Made by a program: the position numbers and the translations under genes. Below the pieces are notes generated by a model. That model did no database searches. It was given only the letters and a program-made list of their open reading frames with translations, and had not been told where the DNA came from. Source: Piper betle (Eukaryota; Streptophyta; Magnoliopsida; Piperales; Piperaceae). From it: a DNA stretch of 64,000 nt. The stretch lies in contig JAURVB010009040.1 of assembly GCA_033002965.1 (NCBI GenBank), forward strand, positions 16,090-80,089, read 5' to 3'. Below, piece by piece: positions 59,916 through 64,000 of the stretch. The first letter of the stretch is position 1; every line of letters starts with the position of its first letter.

Positions 59916-62900
59916 ATACCTCCTCCGCATTGTTTTGGAGTATAGCGGAATCGCTCCACCGCATATTAAAATAAACATAAGGAAATAGTGGAATGTACTT
60001 GATTTGTTTTATCTATTATACTACTTAGTGTTGTAATCACTAACGCGGAATTGCCTCCGCAGGTGTGCAGATACGAAATTAGGTGATTGACAACTAGGGC
60101 ATGGAGCAAAATAAATATGAGGACTCCTTTTTTTATTTATTTGAGAAATAAGTGTGGCTACTGGGAAACGGTCTAAGACTGTGGGATCTTTATATATGTT
60201 TTTGTTAAAAAAAATGTTAGACATATTTGCTTAATTGTGAGTAACACCTAGCCAGCTAGGCCCACAATGTTGTGACAAATGGCGGGTCGTTACACCTCCT
60301 TTCTCCAATTTTTACTCTCTGTACTTGTAGGATATGTTGATGCACAAATGCCATATTTTTAATGGTAATTTTATTATTTCTTGGTAAAATTTTAATCCTA
60401 ATATAATCACTAAATAATCATGAACAAAACCCATAAGTACGCCTTGTATTTCCTATGTGTTTATGACTATGAGCATGATTTGTGATTGTATGATATTTTA
60501 AGCCAACGAATTTTGAACTAATAAAATCTTATAAAAATTATAGGATACTGAACTAATTGTATACCTCAAAGATGTAAATTTTGGGAATGGTTAAAAATCA
60601 TCTATGTATGTTTAAGAGGTGTTTCACGGGACAGTGTAAAGTTGCTAGGTGAAAATCCTAGTTTTTTATTCCATTTGTAAATTACTTTAAAATAGGTTAA
60701 TGGTGTTGGATTTTAGTAAAACTTGGTCTAAACTTGCCCTATATCTCGGTAGCACCGTGACCAAATTTGGGGCCATTTAGGTAGGTTCTAAAATTTATTT
60801 GTAAATTTCAAATTTGTTAGGGTCCAGATAGCTCCGGAAACCGTCCACCAAGTGATCTAATTTGGAAAATTTACTTAGGCCTATTTAAAAGGAAAATTTA
60901 CCCTTACTATTAGTGGGATCAAGCTACTTGTGTTAGCTAACTAGGCCCACTGACCCAAGCACATTTGGAGTCCTCTAGCCTCATGAACCAACAGTTACAA
61001 AATTAGTGCGCAGCCCTGGAACACTTTTCCAGCACCATAGGGCAAAGATTAATGGGCCTTGTTCCCATTGATTGGCCCATGGGCCAGCCATGGTGGAATT
61101 ACCTATAAACCTTAGAGTGTAAGGGACAACCCATCTAAATTTCAGTGCATTTGGACATTGTTATTAGGCTCATCCAAAAAGCCTTAGAATTGATTAAAAC
61201 CCACTAAGTGAACATGAAACTAAAACCTTAATTAAGTTACCTAATGAGGTTTAACACTTCACTTAGGACCTAATTAAAAAATTAAGTGATGTTAAGTGTT
61301 GAGCTTGTGTGGAGGCTTTGCCTCGTTTTGCATGCCGATGTGACCCGATTCTTATTTGGTTCCATCTCCATGCTAGGTATTGCGGGTGAGCTCACCGACT
61401 AGAATATGGAGCTCTACTCATCCAAGTCCATAGGACTCTCCTTTGCTTGATCTCTACTTGACTCCATGCATGCCGAGTTTAACCATGTTTTAGACGTAGA
61501 ACAACATCAGCGGTGTTTTATCGGATCCCTCTGATGTCGGGCCATTTAGCTGTGTTTTCTATACATGTTTAATAAAACTACAAGGATGAGACCCCATGTT
61601 GGTTTTCGAATTGAAGCTCCAAAAATATATAATATAAACCTCTTCCCTAAACCTATTATATAAGTACGCTCAATTTGATGGATTTCACGAATAAGAGAGT
61701 GAGCAGTATGGAGATATGTATGGATTGCACTAGTACTCCTTCAAACCCTGAGGTAGTGCGATGTATGAGGGTACTGTGTAACATAGCACATTTCCAAAAT
61801 TTCTCGCACTAACTTAACTATTCCTTTTGCCACTCGAGTACTGTGGTGGGTGTAATATGGAGGATGTGAGGGCGTAAGCATTGTATGTATGAATATGAAT
61901 ATTAGTCGTGTATGCGAGCTAGCACTTGTTTAAGTATGTTTTCTTACCGCCCAGTTTGAGGCAATTCTGAAGGTTCGTAAGTTCTATGGGTAATGAAATA
62001 CCCATTTGCCATGTTGTTATTTTACTGGTAGTTATTCGGATCGGTAATAAAATTTATTTGAATACTAATGTGGTTTTTCTATTATATGTAGGTGAGGTTC
62101 CTTGGTGTTGGCTGGCCTAGGTGCATGGATCAAACAACACAGTGGCAGTGGTGGTGGGGGCCCTATGTTATATTGTTTGCTTTAGACTATGTATTTTGTG
62201 GATGACTATATGATAGGTATATGCCCAAACTATGCGAACCTTGTACGATTCGGATGTATGTTATGATGATTGTGATAGCACGTTTTATCTTTATATTATT
62301 ATATTTTACTCTGCTGTTATAATATTTTGGGGCAAGGTTTATTATCGTATGTAAGGTATATAAACCCCAGAGTCCTGGAACATGACGAAAAGCTAAGTCT
62401 GGTACATGAAACATATTTGCCTGCAACTGTTTGTGTGTTAGAGTAACATGGGTGGAGGAGCATATGGTTCACACCACTTGAAGACCCACGTGAAGTCCAG
62501 GTATTAGGGTTTGGTGCCCTGATACTCGATGATGCTGTGTAATTCTTTGACACTTTAATTATTGCTCACGTGAGTATGTGGAATAGTAACCATGACCCTT
62601 GTTTAAATACTCGCATCATCTTCATGTAACTAATAATAAGGCCTAAGCCAATCATTTGAATTAAGTAGTAAGAATATAACATATGCAACAACATTCAACT
62701 TCAAAACTATAGTAGGGGTGTGCTTCTTCTACAGTTGCGAGTGATCATCATATTTTTAAAGTCACCGCTCAAAGTCATAGGAGTGGTTATACCTCTGTTA
62801 CGACTATGGGTGTTCATATAAGAATCCTTTAAGTCTAAAATCCACCTTTGTAGCATGAACTTTGCATGCATTCTATGAAAACTAAGTCCGGTGTCTATCT

Positions 62901-63023
62901 TAAGCCTCCACGGAGGGTTGAGATCTGCTTTCGTAAAGTCTATACGTGACGGCCAAATGAGTAGCTTCCAAATTATAATATTATGATCCAGTCCATTCCT
63001 TCGGGCTGAATTGAGGTGTTACA

Positions 63024-63203
63024 ACATTACTAAATGTCCGCCAGTAGTGTGGGATTACTAAATCCATCTTCAGACCAAAAAAGATAAACATCTCCAAAAT
63101 GTTTTACTCAACCCTATTATTCTATCTTTAAAGGATGGGGTACACTTAGATATTTCAATAATGAAATTTATTATTAGTATGCACACAGAAAAATTAACTG
63201 ACT
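63024..63203 (-). other. Residual leader of gypsy element 3, gag deleted
   Basis: 63100-63160 (ACCCTATTATTCTATCTTTA and following) matches the leader of element 2 near 29952-29985. Protease-side text ends at 56328, so about 1.2-1.5 kb of gag and protease present in element 2 is absent here. Confidence 0.65.
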
Positions 63204-63219
63204 GAGCTCTGATACCAAC
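63204..63219 (-). other. Primer-binding site of gypsy element 3
   Basis: Minus strand TTGGTATCAGAGCTC directly after the 5' LTR end, a perfect match to the usual plant initiator-tRNA-Met primer site. Confidence 0.85.
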
Positions 63220-64000
63220 TTTAACGACTCGCCTTTTTTCACAAATAATTTATCCAAAGGACAGACCATTATTTTATAAAATAATGAAATAAATAAATAA
63301 AATATATTGTATCAATAGTGCTCACAGAATATAATAGAGTCAAACCTTCTCATTATCAATATGATATACTAATAATAAATCCATATCCATACAAGAATAT
63401 ATCCAATTTCAAAATACAAGATTAGTAACCTAATGGAAGTCTTTATATCTAATAGTCCTTATTACATGAAAATATAAAGCAACTAAAATAGAAATAAAGG
63501 TAATTCTAATGTTGCTCATCCATCCATTCACTCTCAAAATCTTCACTTGCTAACCTCCGTACAAAAATAAGCTTTATACACTCAGCACTAGGTAACTAGT
63601 ATAGAGTCATCTGTAGTAAACAATAATAAAAAATACAAATAAACCGAATAAACATTAATAAGAGTAAATAACATGTAAGTCTATATTTTCGTCATGTACA
63701 TCTATACATAATATTCAATAGAAATCATAGATATCAAAAAATATAAATGTGATTCAATTAGTATTTACAATCACCACATTAGATCAATTATTCATCTAAT
63801 TAATCTAATTTCACCTTAGATTAGAGTGTAACTACCCTTTAATAGCCTTTACTTCCTTCATCTTTTGTACTTTTAGGATTTACTAACCTTTGTATTTGCT
63901 TCCTCCCTTTATTCAATACCCTATGTAGTTATCTGAATTTCACACCTTTATGGTATAATTAAGGGTCATATTTCATGAATTAATCACTCATTATTATCAG
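63220..64000 (-). repeat. 5' LTR of gypsy element 3, incomplete at the window edge
   Basis: Left edge TTTAACGACTCGCC, a mutated TGTAACGACTCGCC, next to the primer site. 63705-64000 aligns with 46880-47170 of the 3' LTR. It continues beyond the window. Confidence 0.8.

Larger units (their letters stand above)
57605..60294 (+). mobile_element. Solo LTR, family A copy 4, nested in solo LTR C
   Basis: 2690 bp, starts TGTAAAAACCCGGAAAA and ends GGCGGGTCGTTACA. It is flanked by a perfect 5-bp duplication CCTCC (57600-57604 and 60295-60299). In order it has an (AAT)n run (57618-57639), ACCCGG/ACCCAGTTAA-type repeats, a promoter-like block, a GC-rich part (57900-58900), an AT-rich part, a tandem array (59440-59915) and a 3' block shared with A1-A3 (GAATTGCCTCCGCAGGTGTG, 60051-60070). 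Confidence 0.92.
56329..63023 (+). mobile_element. Solo LTR, family C, with target-site duplication and a nested solo LTR
   Basis: Starts TGTAAAACCCGGATTATCC and ends GAATTGAGGTGTTACA. It is flanked by a perfect 5-bp duplication ACATT (56324-56328 and 63024-63028). Without the nested insertion (57605-60299) it is about 4.0 kb. No coding domain lies inside. Orientation is taken as plus because the TGTAAAACCC end is the 5' end in the related families. It interrupts the protease region of gypsy element 3. Confidence 0.9.
46860..64000 (-). mobile_element. Composite: one minus-strand Ty3/gypsy element (element 3) carrying nested solo LTRs
   Basis: Pieces in minus-strand order: 5' LTR (64000-63220, running off the window), primer site and leader (63219-63024), [solo LTR C inserted], protease-side end, RT and RNase H (56328-54582), [family-B LTR B4 inserted], integrase and chromodomain-like tail (50646-49313), 3' LTR (49312-46860). 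The coding text resumes correctly across both insertions. Without them the internal domain is only about 3.3 kb: the gag and most of the protease region are deleted. Confidence 0.85.

Overview
The window looks like nuclear DNA of a flowering plant. Two genes have GT-AG introns and chloroplast/secretory plant-type products, the background is AT-rich, and most of the sequence is layered plant transposons: Ty3/gypsy chromovirus-like elements with very long LTRs, a Sirevirus-like Ty1/copia piece, a CACTA element, a hAT-like element, TRIMs and a SINE. I cannot name the species. No prokaryotic genes, rRNA, tRNA or CRISPR array was seen.

Genes. (1) On the + strand, six exons between 5395 and 10858 encode the C-terminal half of a plastid SppA-type protease (protease IV), including its catalytic serine. 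The upstream exons are not recognisable in the first 5.4 kb. Exon 5 appears to lack one base near 10497, which breaks the frame just before the last exon. (2) On the + strand, 42973-46222 is a complete seven-exon prolyl 4-hydroxylase of 311 residues with a C-terminal ShKT domain, all catalytic residues visible and all splice phases consistent.

Layout. 1-2456: unrecognised DNA, then a small degenerate LTR element (1000-2456). 2457-10858: SPPA introns and exons, with a 991-bp hAT-like element at 7549-8539 in one intron. 10859-25274: remains of a minus-strand CACTA element (TNP2-type transposase pieces at 20529-20890, 16963-17332 and 12300-12720, terminus at 25274), cut up by a + strand gypsy fragment (13430-15343), two family-A LTRs and a solo family-B LTR (21589-24358). 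25278-38120: a minus-strand gypsy element (internal domain 25422-30063) whose 5' LTR is swollen by nested LTRs. 38200-38947: two tiny TRIM elements in opposite orientation. 38948-41354: the 3' end of a Sirevirus-like copia element with multiple polypurine tracts and one LTR. 41355-46860: the P4H gene and flanks, with an Au-like SINE in intron 3. 46860-64000: one minus-strand gypsy element interrupted by a family-B LTR (50647-54581) and by a solo LTR (56329-63023), which itself contains another solo LTR (57605-60294).

The names family A, B and C are mine. All three LTR families end in TGTAA...TTACA, are about 2.7-4 kb long when whole, and several carry a GC-rich stretch and a private tandem-repeat block inside an otherwise AT-rich LTR. 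Three solo LTRs have perfect 5-bp target-site duplications. These duplications and the interrupted reading frames give a relative order of insertion. I found no convincing new biological system; the most useful results are the SPPA frameshift, the reconstructed nesting, the paired TRIMs, the hAT-like element, and the rapidly changing LTR interiors.
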